A stretch of DNA of 64,000 nucleotides from Nostoc carneum NIES-2107 (GCA_002368155.1 AP018180.1:8247686-8311685), one strand, 5' to 3'; shown: positions 1 to 9,627, counted from the first letter of the stretch. Numbers and translations: made by a program. Notes: a model not told the origin generated them from the letters alone.

Positions 1-351
1 TGCTAAATCAAATGTCCCTGGGTCTATTTCCATAGAAATCTCTGCCCCAGGTAAAATGCCAAAATGCTGCTCTAAAGCTGTTAATATCTGCTGTAACTGC
101 TCTATGGATAGCAGCGAAGGAGTTCCACCACCGAAAAAAATTGTCTTTAAAGATTCACCGAATGTCGGTGCGGTAGCAATTTCTTGAGTTAGCACTTCTA
201 CATATTGGGAAATCGCATTAGATGTTTCCCCGCGCAAGCGATCGCCCACAACAGATATTGGGAAATCACAATAAAAGCATCGTCGTCTGCAAAACGGAAT
301 ATGCACATAAGCAGAAGTGGGAGTGCTATAAAAATTAACTTTTTGAGGCAT
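1..351 (-). CDS. hemW: HemW-like radical SAM protein, N-terminal part (cut by window edge)
   Basis: Only the first 117 codons are in the window; the gene runs off the left edge in frame. The start ATG at 351 gives a protein beginning MPQKVNFYSTPTSAYVHIPF. Residues 21-28 form the radical SAM cluster motif CRRRCFYC (CxxxCxxC), followed by D-F and not by the fourth cysteine of true oxygen-independent coproporphyrinogen oxidase HemN. The FFGGGTPSLL motif that follows is typical of the HemN/HemW family. HemW is known as a heme chaperone, so this is probably HemW and not a porphyrin-forming enzyme. The C-terminal half that would settle this is not visible. Confidence 0.85.
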   Translation of the reverse strand, partial: MPQKVNFYSTPTSAYVHIPFCRRRCFYCDFPISVVGDRLRGETSNAISQYVEVLTQEIATAPTFGESLKTIFFGGGTPSLLSIEQLQQILTALEQHFGILPGAEISMEIDPGTFDLA

Positions 352-601
352 TGTAAGAAACAATAAAATTCATCATACTGAGAATTACAAACGATAAAAA
401 TTAGTGGTTTATTTACAAGTATTATCGTTTTACAACAAAACAATTAAAAAGATGAAGCTAAAACTATTTGGTTATAATATTTGCAGATATTACCTGCTTA
501 AACCCCTAGAGTTAAGTAAACATTTCTAAAGCTATTTGCCTATGAAATAAAAAATACTTAAACTTTTTCGGTTAATACAGTTGCAGGAAAACCACAAGAT
601 C

Positions 602-1678
602 ATGCTTGATGCCATTATTATTCTCTCATTCATCCTAGCAGCATCGGGAATTGGGTTCTACAGCATTGAACTACTACCCAATGGCTCGCTAGACCGGGTA
701 ACAAATTTAGAAGCCTTGCGCTTAGTTGTCGCGGTCTTTGCTGCGATCATCGGCGGTGCAATTGGGCTGAGTTTCCAAACTACATATCGCCGCCTAGAAG
801 CACAAGTGCGAGAAATGCCTCTAGAAGTGATTTTAACGCGTGCTATTGGTTTGGTGATTGGGTTGCTGTTAGCCAACTTAATGCTCGCACCGTTATTTTT
901 ATTACCCATTCCCCCAGATTTTAGTTTTATTAAGCCTTTAGTAGCAGTGGTTGGCAGTATTATATTGTCGGTCACTGGTATGAATTTGGCAGATACCCAC
1001 GGACGCGGCTTATTGCGGTTTATTAATCCCAACACCGTAGAAACGATGGTAGCAGAAGGTACTCTTAAACCTGCTAATACTAAAGTTTTAGATACAAGCT
1101 GTATTATTGATGGTCGGATTGAAGCACTTTTAGAAACCGGGTTTCTAGAAGGGCAAATTATCGTACCGCAATTTGTCTTGCAAGAATTGCAACAAGTAGC
1201 TGATGCGAGTAAAGACCAAAAACGGGTACGGGGAAGAAGAGGATTAGAAATTCTCAACCGCATTAAAGAAGCTTATCCAGAACGCATCCTAATTAATCCT
1301 TCGGATTACGAAGATATTCCCACAGTTGATGCGAAGTTAGTCAGATTCGCTCAAGATATCAACGGGACATTGCTAACTAACGACTACAACTTATCAAAAG
1401 TTGCTAGCGTTCAGAAAGTACCAGTTTTAAATGTCAATGACTTAGTTAACGCTGTCCGTCCCACCTATTTACCTGGCGATAACCTCGATTTGAAAATTCT
1501 CAAAGAAGGTAAAGAACCCAGCCAAGGCATCGGCTACCTAGACGATGGCACAATGGTTGTTGTTGAGGAAGGTAGTGGTTATGTAGGCGGTGAACTGCGA
1601 GTAGTAGTCACTAGTGCTTTACAAACTACAGCAGGACGCATGATTTTTGCTAAACCACAGGCTTCAGCATTGGCATAA
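602..1678 (+). CDS. PIN/TRAM-domain integral membrane protein (YacL-like)
   Basis: This 358-residue protein has four hydrophobic segments in the first 130 residues. A PIN-type nuclease domain follows at about 160-280, with acidic motifs in KVLDTSCIIDGR and in the LLTNDYNL segment. A C-terminal TRAM domain lies at about 290-350. The architecture matches the YacL family of membrane-anchored PIN/TRAM proteins, which is widespread in cyanobacteria and Firmicutes and has a presumed RNA-related role that is not well defined. An in-frame TTG at 581 would add seven residues; I chose ATG 602 because it opens directly on the first membrane helix (MLDAIIILSF). A strong hairpin terminator follows at 1712. 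Confidence 0.85.
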   Translation: MLDAIIILSFILAASGIGFYSIELLPNGSLDRVTNLEALRLVVAVFAAIIGGAIGLSFQTTYRRLEAQVREMPLEVILTRAIGLVIGLLLANLMLAPLFLLPIPPDFSFIKPLVAVVGSIILSVTGMNLADTHGRGLLRFINPNTVETMVAEGTLKPANTKVLDTSCIIDGRIEALLETGFLEGQIIVPQFVLQELQQVADASKDQKRVRGRRGLEILNRIKEAYPERILINPSDYEDIPTVDAKLVRFAQDINGTLLTNDYNLSKVASVQKVPVLNVNDLVNAVRPTYLPGDNLDLKILKEGKEPSQGIGYLDDGTMVVVEEGSGYVGGELRVVVTSALQTTAGRMIFAKPQASALA

Positions 1679-1711
1679 GACAATAGAATGTTTAATCCAT
1701 CTGAATTGGCG

Positions 1712-1742
1712 ATCGGTGCAGGTTCACTGCACCGATTATTTA
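1712..1742 (+). terminator. Intrinsic terminator after the PIN/TRAM gene
   Basis: The 10-bp arms ATCGGTGCAG and CTGCACCGAT pair perfectly around a 5-nt loop and are followed by TATTTATT. The hairpin starts 33 bases after the stop codon at 1678. The U tract is imperfect. Confidence 0.65.
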
Positions 1743-1963
1743 TTGGATACATCAGGATTAGTTAATCAGCAAAGTTTAAAATTTATTGATTATTGGGATA
1801 AAATACCCAATTCCTGCATCAAGTTAGACCTCAAGTTTCTTCTTCTCCTGACTTGACAGTGTTGAGTGCTGAGTAAAAATCCCCGCCTCGACTTCATCCT
1901 TGGTGGTGAAACTTGTTTCATTGGGACTGCTTAAAAAAGTGAGGCAAAGCGATTGATTATTTT

Positions 1964-3787
1964 TTATTTGGAAGTCCTTGAGATGGGTAAGGTGATAATA
2001 AATTCTGTAGACTGACTGGGAGTCGAGTGAACGTGAATTGAACCTCCATGTTTTTCCTTGATTACTTGATAGCTAATTGATAGCCCTAAACCTGTTCCTT
2101 TACCCACAGGTTTGGTAGTAAAGAAAGGATCAAATAAACGCGATCGCAATTGCTCTGGAATGCCAATGCCGTTATCGCCGATAATAATCTGCACCTGGTT
2201 TTCTTCTGTCTTGGCTGTGCGAATCCAAATTCGACTGGGGTTACTAGCGATCTCCGTGAAACTGCGACCCTGATTTCTCTCTTCCACAGCATCGATCGCA
2301 TTCACAATCATATTAATAAACACTTGGTTAATTTCTTTAGCATAGCATTCTACCAATGGTAGCTCACCATACTCCTTAATCACTGCAATTTCTGGACGTT
2401 CTGCCTGTGCTTTCAGTCGAACTTGCAACATCATTAAGGTATTATCAATGCCTTCATGGAGATTCACAGCTTTGTATTCTGATTCATCCAATCGCGAAAA
2501 GTTACGTAACGATAACACGATTTGGCGAATCCGTTCTGAACCAATTTTCATCGATTTCAAAATGTTATGTAAATCTTCACTTAAGAAGCTAAATTCTAAT
2601 TCTTCTAGTTCTAATAGTAGCGATGCGGGGGGATGAGGGTAGTGGGATTGATAGGCACTTAATATGTGTAGTAAATCTTGTGTATGTTGATGAATATAAT
2701 TTAAATTGCCATGAATAAAATTAATCGGGTTATTAATTTCATGGGCAACTCCTGCTACCAATTGTCCCAACGCTGACATTTTTTCGGATTGAATTAATTG
2801 CGTTTGAGTGCGTTGTAGCTTTTGCAGAGTAGTTTCCAGATTTCCCTTCTGTTCACGCAGTTGGTTTTCCATCTGTTTGCGATCGCTAATATCTCTAGCT
2901 ACGATCACTACTTTGTCTTCACCCATGTAAGCGATATTGGCATCAAACCAAATCTCACGCTCGCCGATTAGTAAACTATATTCAATTTTCTGCGCTTTTT
3001 TAGTGGCGATCGCTTGTTGAATGTTCCTCACGAAATAATCAGCCATCTCAGGCGGAAAAATTTCATGGGTAGTTTTGCCGATAATTACAGTAGGAGGTTT
3101 GTATAGTAAGGGTGCGCTACTGGGAGCAACTTGCAAGTATCTACCATCTGCATCCATGACAATAATCACATCTTCAATGGCATTGAATAATGCTAATAGT
3201 TGCTTGCTTTTGTCTTCCGATTCCTCAGTTCGGGCTGCAACTTTCTGTGCTAAATTGCGTGAATATGTTATTAATTGGCAATACCACTGAAAACTTTTCA
3301 GGGAAATTGCTATTTGAGCATTCAGGAGTGGAATTAATTGTAGGCGATCGCTCGTAAATGCGTTCTGGAGGGACTTATTTTCTAAGTACAGAACGCCAAT
3401 TAATTTTTCTTGCTGCGTAATAGGAGTACATAATACCGATTGGGGTTGCTGGGTGGTAAAGTAGTGATCGCCTGCAAATTCCGCTGTTTGACTGAAGTTT
3501 TCTAGGACAGCCATCCGTTGTGTCTGCACTACTGTATCAATTAAAACTAAGGGTATTTTTTGGTATCGCTCTAGGGGTATTTCTAAACTTTGGATCTGTT
3601 TAGTATCTCCCTGCGCCACTACTAACCATTGTGTATCTTGGTAAAGAATTAAACAACCGATTTGCGCTCCCATTGATGCGATCGCTATCTGCAAAAAAGT
3701 CGTTAATAGTTTCTCTAATTCTATTTCCCCTGGTAACTGATATAGTTCTTCACTCATTTCATATTCAGGAATACTTACTAGAGTCAT
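1964..3787 (-). CDS. GAF-PAS sensor histidine kinase
   Basis: This 607-residue soluble sensor kinase has a GAF domain at about 25-165, including the SVLCTPI and GVLYLEN strands. A PAS domain follows at about 195-305, then a coiled-coil linker at about 305-335. The HisKA domain has the phospho-acceptor His349 in GVAHEINNPINF. The C-terminal HATPase has an N box around NQVFINMIVNAIDAV, a G1 box DNGIGIPE and a G2 box GKGTGLGLS. There is no transmembrane helix and no receiver domain, so the partner response regulator is elsewhere. The catalytic half closely resembles that of the two giant hybrid kinases at 50-64 kb, so all three belong to one expanded family. The signal sensed is unknown. Confidence 0.92.
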   Translation of the reverse strand: MTLVSIPEYEMSEELYQLPGEIELEKLLTTFLQIAIASMGAQIGCLILYQDTQWLVVAQGDTKQIQSLEIPLERYQKIPLVLIDTVVQTQRMAVLENFSQTAEFAGDHYFTTQQPQSVLCTPITQQEKLIGVLYLENKSLQNAFTSDRLQLIPLLNAQIAISLKSFQWYCQLITYSRNLAQKVAARTEESEDKSKQLLALFNAIEDVIIVMDADGRYLQVAPSSAPLLYKPPTVIIGKTTHEIFPPEMADYFVRNIQQAIATKKAQKIEYSLLIGEREIWFDANIAYMGEDKVVIVARDISDRKQMENQLREQKGNLETTLQKLQRTQTQLIQSEKMSALGQLVAGVAHEINNPINFIHGNLNYIHQHTQDLLHILSAYQSHYPHPPASLLLELEELEFSFLSEDLHNILKSMKIGSERIRQIVLSLRNFSRLDESEYKAVNLHEGIDNTLMMLQVRLKAQAERPEIAVIKEYGELPLVECYAKEINQVFINMIVNAIDAVEERNQGRSFTEIASNPSRIWIRTAKTEENQVQIIIGDNGIGIPEQLRSRLFDPFFTTKPVGKGTGLGLSISYQVIKEKHGGSIHVHSTPSQSTEFIITLPISRTSK

Positions 3788-4015
3788 ATCCTACTACCCA
3801 ACTATTGATACTTTCTAGATTTAGTATTCCCAGATACGCAGCAGAGATTTAGTCTAATTTCCCCCAATGCAAATGTACTAAATAGACTTTAAAAGCATCG
3901 ATAGCCAAAGTGTAAAAATTGCAGCGATGATGAGTCAAGAGGTGGGTTTTGATGCAGCCAAGGAATTGCAATCTTACCAAGTAGTGTAGCTTTTATTTAA
4001 TTTAATAATTAAACA

Positions 4016-4402
4016 TTAGCTCTCATAAATTTCTAATGGCAAGTTATCGGGGTCTTTAAAGAAAGTAAATTTCTTGCCTGTAATTTCATCAACTCTAATA
4101 TTCTCAACTTCTATACCTTGCGATTGTAAATCAATCACAGTTTGCTCAATATCATCAACTGCAAATGCTAAATGTCTTAACCCACAAGCTTCAGGAGTGC
4201 TAGGCCTTTGCGGAGGATTAGGAAAAGAAAATAATTCAATTTGGCTATTCTCACCGACTCGTAAATCTAACTTATAAGAATTGCGGTGCGCGCGAAAAGT
4301 TTCTTCAATAATCGGAAACCCCAAAACCTCTACATAAAACTTTTTTGAGCGTTCGTAGTCAGAACAAATGATGGCGATATGATGAATGCCATTGATTTTC
4401 AT
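4016..4402 (-). CDS. VOC-family metalloprotein (glyoxalase-like, YaeR/GloA2 type)
   Basis: This 128-residue protein covers a complete VOC fold of two beta-alpha-beta-beta-beta units. Candidate metal ligands are in place: His in INGIHHIAI, Glu in SQIELFSFP, His in GLRHLAFAV and Glu in LPLEIYES. It resembles the uncharacterised YaeR/GloA2 group more than true lactoylglutathione lyase. It lies 49 bases downstream of the VWA gene on the same strand and may share its transcript. Its ATG sits one base from an AATTACG heptamer array, so no Shine-Dalgarno sequence is present; the repeat probably replaced the original leader. Confidence 0.85.
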   Translation of the reverse strand: MKINGIHHIAIICSDYERSKKFYVEVLGFPIIEETFRAHRNSYKLDLRVGENSQIELFSFPNPPQRPSTPEACGLRHLAFAVDDIEQTVIDLQSQGIEVENIRVDEITGKKFTFFKDPDNLPLEIYES

Positions 4403-4403
4403 A

Positions 4404-4436
4404 AATTACGAATTACGAATTACGAATTACGAATTA
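4404..4436. repeat. AATTACG heptamer array
   Basis: Four full copies of AATTACG plus a partial fifth fill the gap between a VWA gene stop and the VOC gene start. Arrays of this type (short tandemly repeated repetitive sequences) are typical of heterocystous cyanobacteria. Confidence 0.9.
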
Positions 4437-4451
4437 TACTCACCCAAGCAA

Positions 4452-5732
4452 TTATTCTTGTAAGACTGTCTTTGAGACAATTCTAGTTTTCTTCCGGTCT
4501 GCTTCCGAAAGTTCTTCACCAGCTTGTAGGCGAGTGGCGGAAGTTTGTAATACTGTGGCTGCACCTGTATCACCTATTTGCAAGGCGGTTTTGGCGGCTG
4601 TTTGCAACATTGTTGCTGCACCAACGCGATCGCCTTGTTCTAATTTCGCTTCGGCTAACTGAGTTTGGCGATATTTGGCTAATGCCAAAATCGACTGTTG
4701 TACCTGGGGATTAACAGTGGGTTGGTAAACTCGTACCACATCTGCATACACAGGTGCGATCGCAGATAGTAAGCCTTGTTGATCTCCGGCTGGATCGTCG
4801 TAACGAATTTGAATTTGCCCGATCTCTTGTCTACCTTCTGGTAATTGAGCAAAATAAATATTAGCTAAAACTACCCGTTCCACATCTTGCATTAAGTCTC
4901 CCAAGCGCACCGCAAAGCGGCCATCGGCTTCTTGTTGCACTGGTAACTCAATTGTATCTGGGGAAACTTGGGCGATGGGTTTGAGTTCTGCTAGCCGCAC
5001 ATTTGGCATTAAGGATAATAGTAAATAGGCGTTAGTTAACCCTACAGATTGAATCCGTCTAAATAAACGACTAAATTCATCAACTGCTTGTTCTGGATGC
5101 TCAATATAAGCTAAAGTTCCACCACCAGCATCGGCAATTTTTTCCAGTAAATCCTGGTTCCAATTAGTCCCAAATCCCAAAGTATTCAGAGTCAGGTTCA
5201 ACTTAGTCGCCTTGTGCGCGAGTTCCAGACAGCGTTTATTGTCATCGGGGCCTAACTCCCATTTCCAAATTTTCAAGCTGCTTTCACCCTGTCCATCTGT
5301 GAGTAAAAACGCCTGGGAAACAGTTCCTTTGGTTCCTTTCATCAGTTCTGTAATTCCCAAGCCTAAACCCTCAGCAATTACCGTCCCACCGCTAGCGTTA
5401 AGCTTGCTTTTAATTAGTTTTTTGATGCTGTCTAGGTCTTGGACTTCCTGGTTAGGTACAATCACTTCCGCCGCACCAGCAAAGGCGACTACCGTCAGGC
5501 GATCGCCAACTTTGAGTTGATCGACTAATCCCTCAACTGCTTGAATTACGGTGTTTATGGGCTTTCCATGCATGGAACCACTTTTATCGAGAATCAAGCA
5601 TAAATTCACGGGAAGATAGCGATCATATTCCCCCGCTATCGCAGAAATTGAAATTCCAAGTTGACGCTGGCTACTTGATTGAGCCAAATCAACATTAGTA
5701 TCACTTAGCGCCGACAGTAATTTTACTTTCAT
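4452..5732 (-). CDS. VWA-domain protein, copy 1
   Basis: This 426-residue protein has a von Willebrand factor A domain at about 40-215. The MIDAS metal site reads DKSGS, and a second conserved segment is AFLLTDGQGES. The beta-rich and helical C-terminal half ends in an alanine- and glutamine-rich stretch (TMLQTAAKTALQ). There is no signal peptide or membrane helix, so it is probably cytosolic. The start ATG overlaps the stop of the upstream paralogue by four bases (ATGA), which implies translational coupling. It differs from copy 2 by a 15-20 residue insertion around KIWKWELGPDD. VWA proteins mediate metal-dependent protein contacts; the partner here is unknown. Confidence 0.88.
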   Translation of the reverse strand: MKVKLLSALSDTNVDLAQSSSQRQLGISISAIAGEYDRYLPVNLCLILDKSGSMHGKPINTVIQAVEGLVDQLKVGDRLTVVAFAGAAEVIVPNQEVQDLDSIKKLIKSKLNASGGTVIAEGLGLGITELMKGTKGTVSQAFLLTDGQGESSLKIWKWELGPDDNKRCLELAHKATKLNLTLNTLGFGTNWNQDLLEKIADAGGGTLAYIEHPEQAVDEFSRLFRRIQSVGLTNAYLLLSLMPNVRLAELKPIAQVSPDTIELPVQQEADGRFAVRLGDLMQDVERVVLANIYFAQLPEGRQEIGQIQIRYDDPAGDQQGLLSAIAPVYADVVRVYQPTVNPQVQQSILALAKYRQTQLAEAKLEQGDRVGAATMLQTAAKTALQIGDTGAATVLQTSATRLQAGEELSEADRKKTRIVSKTVLQE

Positions 5733-6985
5733 GGGCTTGGTGTATCTTGCAACACGGTTTTGGAGACAATTCTGGTTTTCTTGCGATCGCTTTCGGATAA
5801 TTCTTGGCCAGCTTGCAATCTGGTGGCGGAAGTTTGCAACACTGTAGCTGCACCTGTATCTCCCATTTGCAAGGCAGTTTTCGCCGCAGTTTGCAGCATA
5901 GTGGCTGCACCAGCGCGATCGCCTTGTTGTAATTTCGCTTCTGCTAATTGAGTTTGGCGATACTTCGCTAATGCCAAGATAGACTGTTGCACTTCGGGAT
6001 TAGCAGCAGGTTGGTAAACTCTGGTGACATTGGCATACACTGGGATGTTGGGTGTGAATAAACCCACTTGGTTACTAGCTGGATCGTCGTAGCGGACTTG
6101 TAAATTGGCGATCGCTTGTTTACCTTCGGGTAATTGTCCCAGATAAATATTAGCTAAAATTACTCGCTCTGCATCCTTCATCAAGTCTCCCAGGCGCACA
6201 GCAAATCTGCCATCGGCTTCTTGTTGCAAGGGTAATTCAATTGTATCGGGGGAAACTTGGGCAATGGGTTTCAGTTCCGCTAGCCGCACATTTGGCATCA
6301 AGGAGAATAGCAAATAAGCATTCGTCAAGCCAATTGTTTGAATGCGGCTGAACAGACGGCTAAATTCATCCACTACCTGATCGGGTTTTTGAATGTAAGA
6401 AAGTGTACCTAAACCAGCGTCGGCAATTTTTTCTAAAACATCCTGATTCCAGTTGTCACCAAAACCCAAGGTATTTAAAGTCAAACTATAATTAGCTGCT
6501 AATTGGGCAAATTTTAAACAGCGATCGTTATTGCCATGTTCATTCTCACCATCAGTTAACAAAAAGACTTGGGAAACGGTATCTTTTTTGCCCTTTGCCA
6601 ACTCCTCAATGCCCAAACGCAAACCTTCATCAATTGCTGTGCCACCATCAGCAGTTAGGCGGTTAATTTGTCTTTTAATATATTCTGGATCTTCAATAAC
6701 TTGATTGGGGATCAGGACTTTAGCCCGGTGATCGAAAACTACAACCGTCAGGCGATCGCCTGGTTTAAGTCTATCAACTAAACGGGTTGCTGCTTGCTTG
6801 ACAGTTTCTAAAGGTCGCCCATTCATCGACCCACTATGATCGAGAATTAAACATAAATTTAGTGGCACATTGCGATCCACAACTTCTGCGATCGCCGAAA
6901 TGGAAATGGCTAACTGACGCTGACTATTCGTTTGATTGGCATCTAAATTACTATCATTTAGGGTCGGTTGTAGGTTAACTTTCAT
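5729..6985 (-). CDS. VWA-domain protein, copy 2
   Basis: This 418-residue tandem paralogue of the preceding gene also carries a MIDAS motif (DHSGS) and shares long identical segments such as NAYLLFSLMPNVRLAELKPI with only small changes. It is the first gene of the leftward string VWA-VWA-VOC. The two copies are most alike over the C-terminal half, which suggests recent duplication or gene conversion. The upstream 340-bp gap also serves clpR in the opposite direction. The family is common in Nostocales, without a defined function that I can name. Confidence 0.88.
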   Translation of the reverse strand: MKVNLQPTLNDSNLDANQTNSQRQLAISISAIAEVVDRNVPLNLCLILDHSGSMNGRPLETVKQAATRLVDRLKPGDRLTVVVFDHRAKVLIPNQVIEDPEYIKRQINRLTADGGTAIDEGLRLGIEELAKGKKDTVSQVFLLTDGENEHGNNDRCLKFAQLAANYSLTLNTLGFGDNWNQDVLEKIADAGLGTLSYIQKPDQVVDEFSRLFSRIQTIGLTNAYLLFSLMPNVRLAELKPIAQVSPDTIELPLQQEADGRFAVRLGDLMKDAERVILANIYLGQLPEGKQAIANLQVRYDDPASNQVGLFTPNIPVYANVTRVYQPAANPEVQQSILALAKYRQTQLAEAKLQQGDRAGAATMLQTAAKTALQMGDTGAATVLQTSATRLQAGQELSESDRKKTRIVSKTVLQDTPSP

Positions 6986-7325
6986 AACTCAAAGTTCCTA
7001 GTTAGGATACAGATATTTATAAATAACTTCAAAGCGTAACATTAGCGCTACGGAAAATAAATAGATTTATAAGCTGTAACGTTTTGAAATGTCAAAAGTC
7101 ACAGAGACAGGTCTCAAAAAATTTGAGCTTTGATTTTTGACAACCTTAACGAAAAAATATGCAACTTAAAATCGCAGTAGCTTATATTCAGAATATCTTA
7201 GAAGCTAAGGATTGGCAGATGCTCACCCCCATGAGCCATTAGCCAGAAATCCACACCTTGAAGATAACTAGCATCGCGCTAGTATGTATTACAGTTAACG
7301 GCATAATTTCAGGCGCTCAGTTGCT
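6986..7325. other. Divergent intergenic region between the VWA genes and clpR
   Basis: No gene is seen. This region must hold promoters for both directions. One short perfect inverted repeat, ACTAGC-ATCGC-GCTAGT at 7267-7283, lies 43 bases before the clpR start and could be an operator or a leader hairpin. No sigma-factor motif could be assigned with confidence. Confidence 0.5.
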
Positions 7326-7988
7326 ATGGACATTTCCCCCATCAAGGCTGTTCAAGCCCCCTATTACGGCGATAACTCTTACCGGACACCGCCGCCAGAT
7401 TTACCCTCTCTCTTATTAAAGGAGCGAATTGTCTATCTGGGGATGCCACTGGTGCCAGCTGTCACGGAATTGATCGTCGCTCAACTCCTTTATTTACAAT
7501 CCGACGACCCAGACAAGCCGATTAAAATTTATATCAACTCCACCGGTACATCCGGTTATAGTGGCGATCCCATTGGCTTTGAAACCGAAGCCTTCGCCAT
7601 CTATGACACTATGAAATACATCAAGCCACCCATCCATACTATTTGCATCGGTTCCGCAATGGGTATGGCAGCGATGCTACTCGGTGCCGGTACAAAAGGT
7701 TGCCGCGCTAGTTTACCCAACGCCACCATTATCCTGCATCAGCCCAAGAGCTACGCCCAAGGACAAGCAACGGATATTCAAATTCGGGCGAAGGAAGTTT
7801 TGGCAAATAAGGCTTCGATGGTTGACATCATACATCGCACCACCGGACAACCCCCAGAAAAAATTACCAAAGATATGGATCGCCTCTTCTACATGACTCC
7901 CTATCAAGCCAAGGAATATGGTTTGATTGACCGAGTCTTTGAAAAAGAAGAACTAGCAAATCCACCTCTACCTGCAAGCATTCTTTAA
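7326..7988 (+). CDS. clpR: ClpR, inactive ClpP-like subunit
   Basis: This 220-residue ClpP homologue has lost the catalytic serine: the ClpP motif GLAASMGS reads GSAMGMAAM here, with glycine at the serine position, while the histidine in LHQPKS is kept. It also carries the extra loop around STGTSGYSGDPIG that is seen in cyanobacterial ClpR. In cyanobacteria ClpR forms a mixed ring with ClpP3 that works with ClpC. The ClpP3 gene follows 109 bases downstream, as expected for the clpR-clpP3 operon. The gap contains heptamer repeats. Confidence 0.93.
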   Translation: MDISPIKAVQAPYYGDNSYRTPPPDLPSLLLKERIVYLGMPLVPAVTELIVAQLLYLQSDDPDKPIKIYINSTGTSGYSGDPIGFETEAFAIYDTMKYIKPPIHTICIGSAMGMAAMLLGAGTKGCRASLPNATIILHQPKSYAQGQATDIQIRAKEVLANKASMVDIIHRTTGQPPEKITKDMDRLFYMTPYQAKEYGLIDRVFEKEELANPPLPASIL

Positions 7989-8070
7989 TTTGTCATTTGT
8001 TATTTGTCCTTTGTCCTTTGTCTAAAAACTCATGACGAATGACGAATGGCTAATGACTAATGACTAAAAA
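7989..8070. repeat. Mixed heptamer repeats between clpR and clpP3
   Basis: Repeated TTTGTCC/TTTGTCA units are followed by ATGACGA and ATGACTA units. They lie wholly within the presumed operon gap and contain several stop codons in each frame. Confidence 0.85.
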
Positions 8071-8097
8071 TACTTAATTACAAACGGAGTAGCGAAA

Positions 8098-8691
8098 ATG
8101 CCTATAGGTGTTCCTAAAGTTCCTTACCGGATGCCCGGTGGTCAGTTTACTGATTGGATCAGTATTTACGATCGCCTGTACCGGGAAAGAATTATTTTCT
8201 TGGGGCGTGACATTGATGACGAAATAGCCAACCAAATTATTGCCGTTATGCTATACCTGGATTCCGAAGATCCAGGTAAGGATATTTATTTGTACATCAA
8301 TTCCCCTGGTGGTATGGTCACCTCAGGCTTGGCGATATATGATACCATGCAACACATCAAATCTGATGTGGTAACAATTTGCGTCGGTTTAGCCGCTTCT
8401 ATGGGTTCTTTCCTATTGGCAGCAGGAACCAAAGGCAAACGCATGGCCTTGCCTCATTCACGGATTATGATTCACCAACCTTCCGGCGGCACCCGTGGAC
8501 AAGCAACCGATATCGAAATTGAAGCTAGAGAGATTCTGCGGATTCGTAACCAGCTCAATCAGATTTATGCCAACAACACAGGTCAGACTCTAGCCAAAAT
8601 TGAAAAAGACATGGATCGTGACTTTTTCATGTCTGCCGCCGAAGCGAAAGAATACGGTTTAATTGACCGCGTGATTGAAGAACGGCCGTAA
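8098..8691 (+). CDS. clpP: ATP-dependent Clp protease proteolytic subunit ClpP3
   Basis: This 197-residue active ClpP has Ser101 in GLAASMGS, His126 in MIHQPSGG and Asp175 in the DMDRDFF segment, which form the catalytic triad. The length and the short N terminus ([15 protein letters not shown]) fit the ClpP3 type encoded after clpR. The protein forms the proteolytic chamber with ClpR and degrades unfolded or tagged substrates delivered by the ClpC chaperone. A purine-rich GGAG sequence lies a few bases before the start. Assignment to the P3 class rests on gene order. Confidence 0.95.
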   Translation: MPIGVPKVPYRMPGGQFTDWISIYDRLYRERIIFLGRDIDDEIANQIIAVMLYLDSEDPGKDIYLYINSPGGMVTSGLAIYDTMQHIKSDVVTICVGLAASMGSFLLAAGTKGKRMALPHSRIMIHQPSGGTRGQATDIEIEAREILRIRNQLNQIYANNTGQTLAKIEKDMDRDFFMSAAEAKEYGLIDRVIEERP

Positions 8692-8697
8692 GAGGCA

Positions 8698-8822
8698 GAG
8701 GGGGCAAGGGGGCAGGGAGATGAGGGAGATGAGGGAGATGAGGGAGATGAGGAAGATGAGGAGAAATTACCCATTACCCAGTCCCCAATCCCCAGTCCCC
8801 AATCCCCAATCCCCCATACCCA
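8698..8822. repeat. Purine-rich and CCCCAGT-type repeat block
   Basis: A run of GAGATGAGG-type units (about six) is followed by ATTACCC units and CCCCAAT/CCCCAGT heptamers. The block begins directly after the clpP3 stop and fills half of the gap to the DnaJ gene. Confidence 0.85.
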
Positions 8823-8932
8823 AGACAAATTGTTAAAACTGAACTTACACTTAGAAAATTACTTTTTATTATTAAAAACTCAACTTAAAGCTTTTTGCTT
8901 TAAGCTGAATATTCGCTAGCTCATAGCTCAAG

Positions 8933-9571
8933 ATGGATCTTGGAGATTGCTACCGTTTATTGGGTTTAAGAACAGGAGCCTCTTTTGCCGACATCAAAAC
9001 GTCTTACAGACGATTGGCGCAGCAATATCATCCTGATATCAATCCAGATGACAACCAAGCTAAAGAAAAATTTATTGCCTTAACGGAGGCTTACAAATTC
9101 CTGTTGACGGTAGTAATACCAGAAGACACATTTGCCAAGAAGTCGAGTCAACAGCCAGTATCTCAGGCTGAGGCAGCAGCAAAGACGGCTTCTCAGCAGG
9201 AAGAGAAAGCCACAGCCACTTCGGTAAAAACGCCAAAGCCGCCTCCTGCACCAAAGCCACCTAGTGTGACTGCCATAGAACAGCGGCTCAAATGGAAGAC
9301 TTATGAGCAGTTGCAGCGCTTTTTAAAAGAAAAAAGATTTCCCCAAGCGATCGCACTTGCAGAAGCTTTAGCAGATCGTTTACCAGACGATGCAGAAGTT
9401 CGCCAGTGGCAAGCGATAGCTTATCAACTTTGGGGACGAGTACTCATCGATCAACATCAAGTGTTAAAAGCCAAAATTTATTTGAAAAAAGCTTTGAAGA
9501 CTGACCCCAATAATAAAGCTTTATGGAATGAGGTGCAACGCGATTTCCAACGCTTAGATCAGATTTTTTAA
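8933..9571 (+). CDS. J-domain protein with C-terminal TPR-like region
   Basis: This 212-residue protein has a J domain at about 4-60 with the diagnostic HPD in QQYHPDINPD, which stimulates a DnaK-type Hsp70. A low-complexity linker rich in Ala, Lys and Pro (about 75-110) leads to a helical region at about 115-205 that reads as two or three TPR-like repeats. It lacks the Gly/Phe and zinc regions, so it is a class C J protein and not DnaJ itself. A terminator hairpin follows at 9628. Confidence 0.85.
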   Translation: MDLGDCYRLLGLRTGASFADIKTSYRRLAQQYHPDINPDDNQAKEKFIALTEAYKFLLTVVIPEDTFAKKSSQQPVSQAEAAAKTASQQEEKATATSVKTPKPPPAPKPPSVTAIEQRLKWKTYEQLQRFLKEKRFPQAIALAEALADRLPDDAEVRQWQAIAYQLWGRVLIDQHQVLKAKIYLKKALKTDPNNKALWNEVQRDFQRLDQIF

Positions 9572-9627
9572 GATATTAGGGTAAGCAATACTAAAAAATC
9601 AATTATCTACCATCTTTATATTCTTAG

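Noticed and set aside
1647-1856. 69-codon frame after the PIN/TRAM gene
   Set aside because: It overlaps the end of a well-supported gene, runs through a terminator hairpin and has no protein-like features.
7326-7988. ClpR as a broken ClpP pseudogene
   Set aside because: The frame is complete, the ClpR-specific loop is present and the gene sits in the known clpR-clpP3 order; loss of serine is normal for ClpR.
8698-8822. CRISPR array
   Set aside because: The repeats here and elsewhere are contiguous short units without spacers of regular length, and no cas gene is present.
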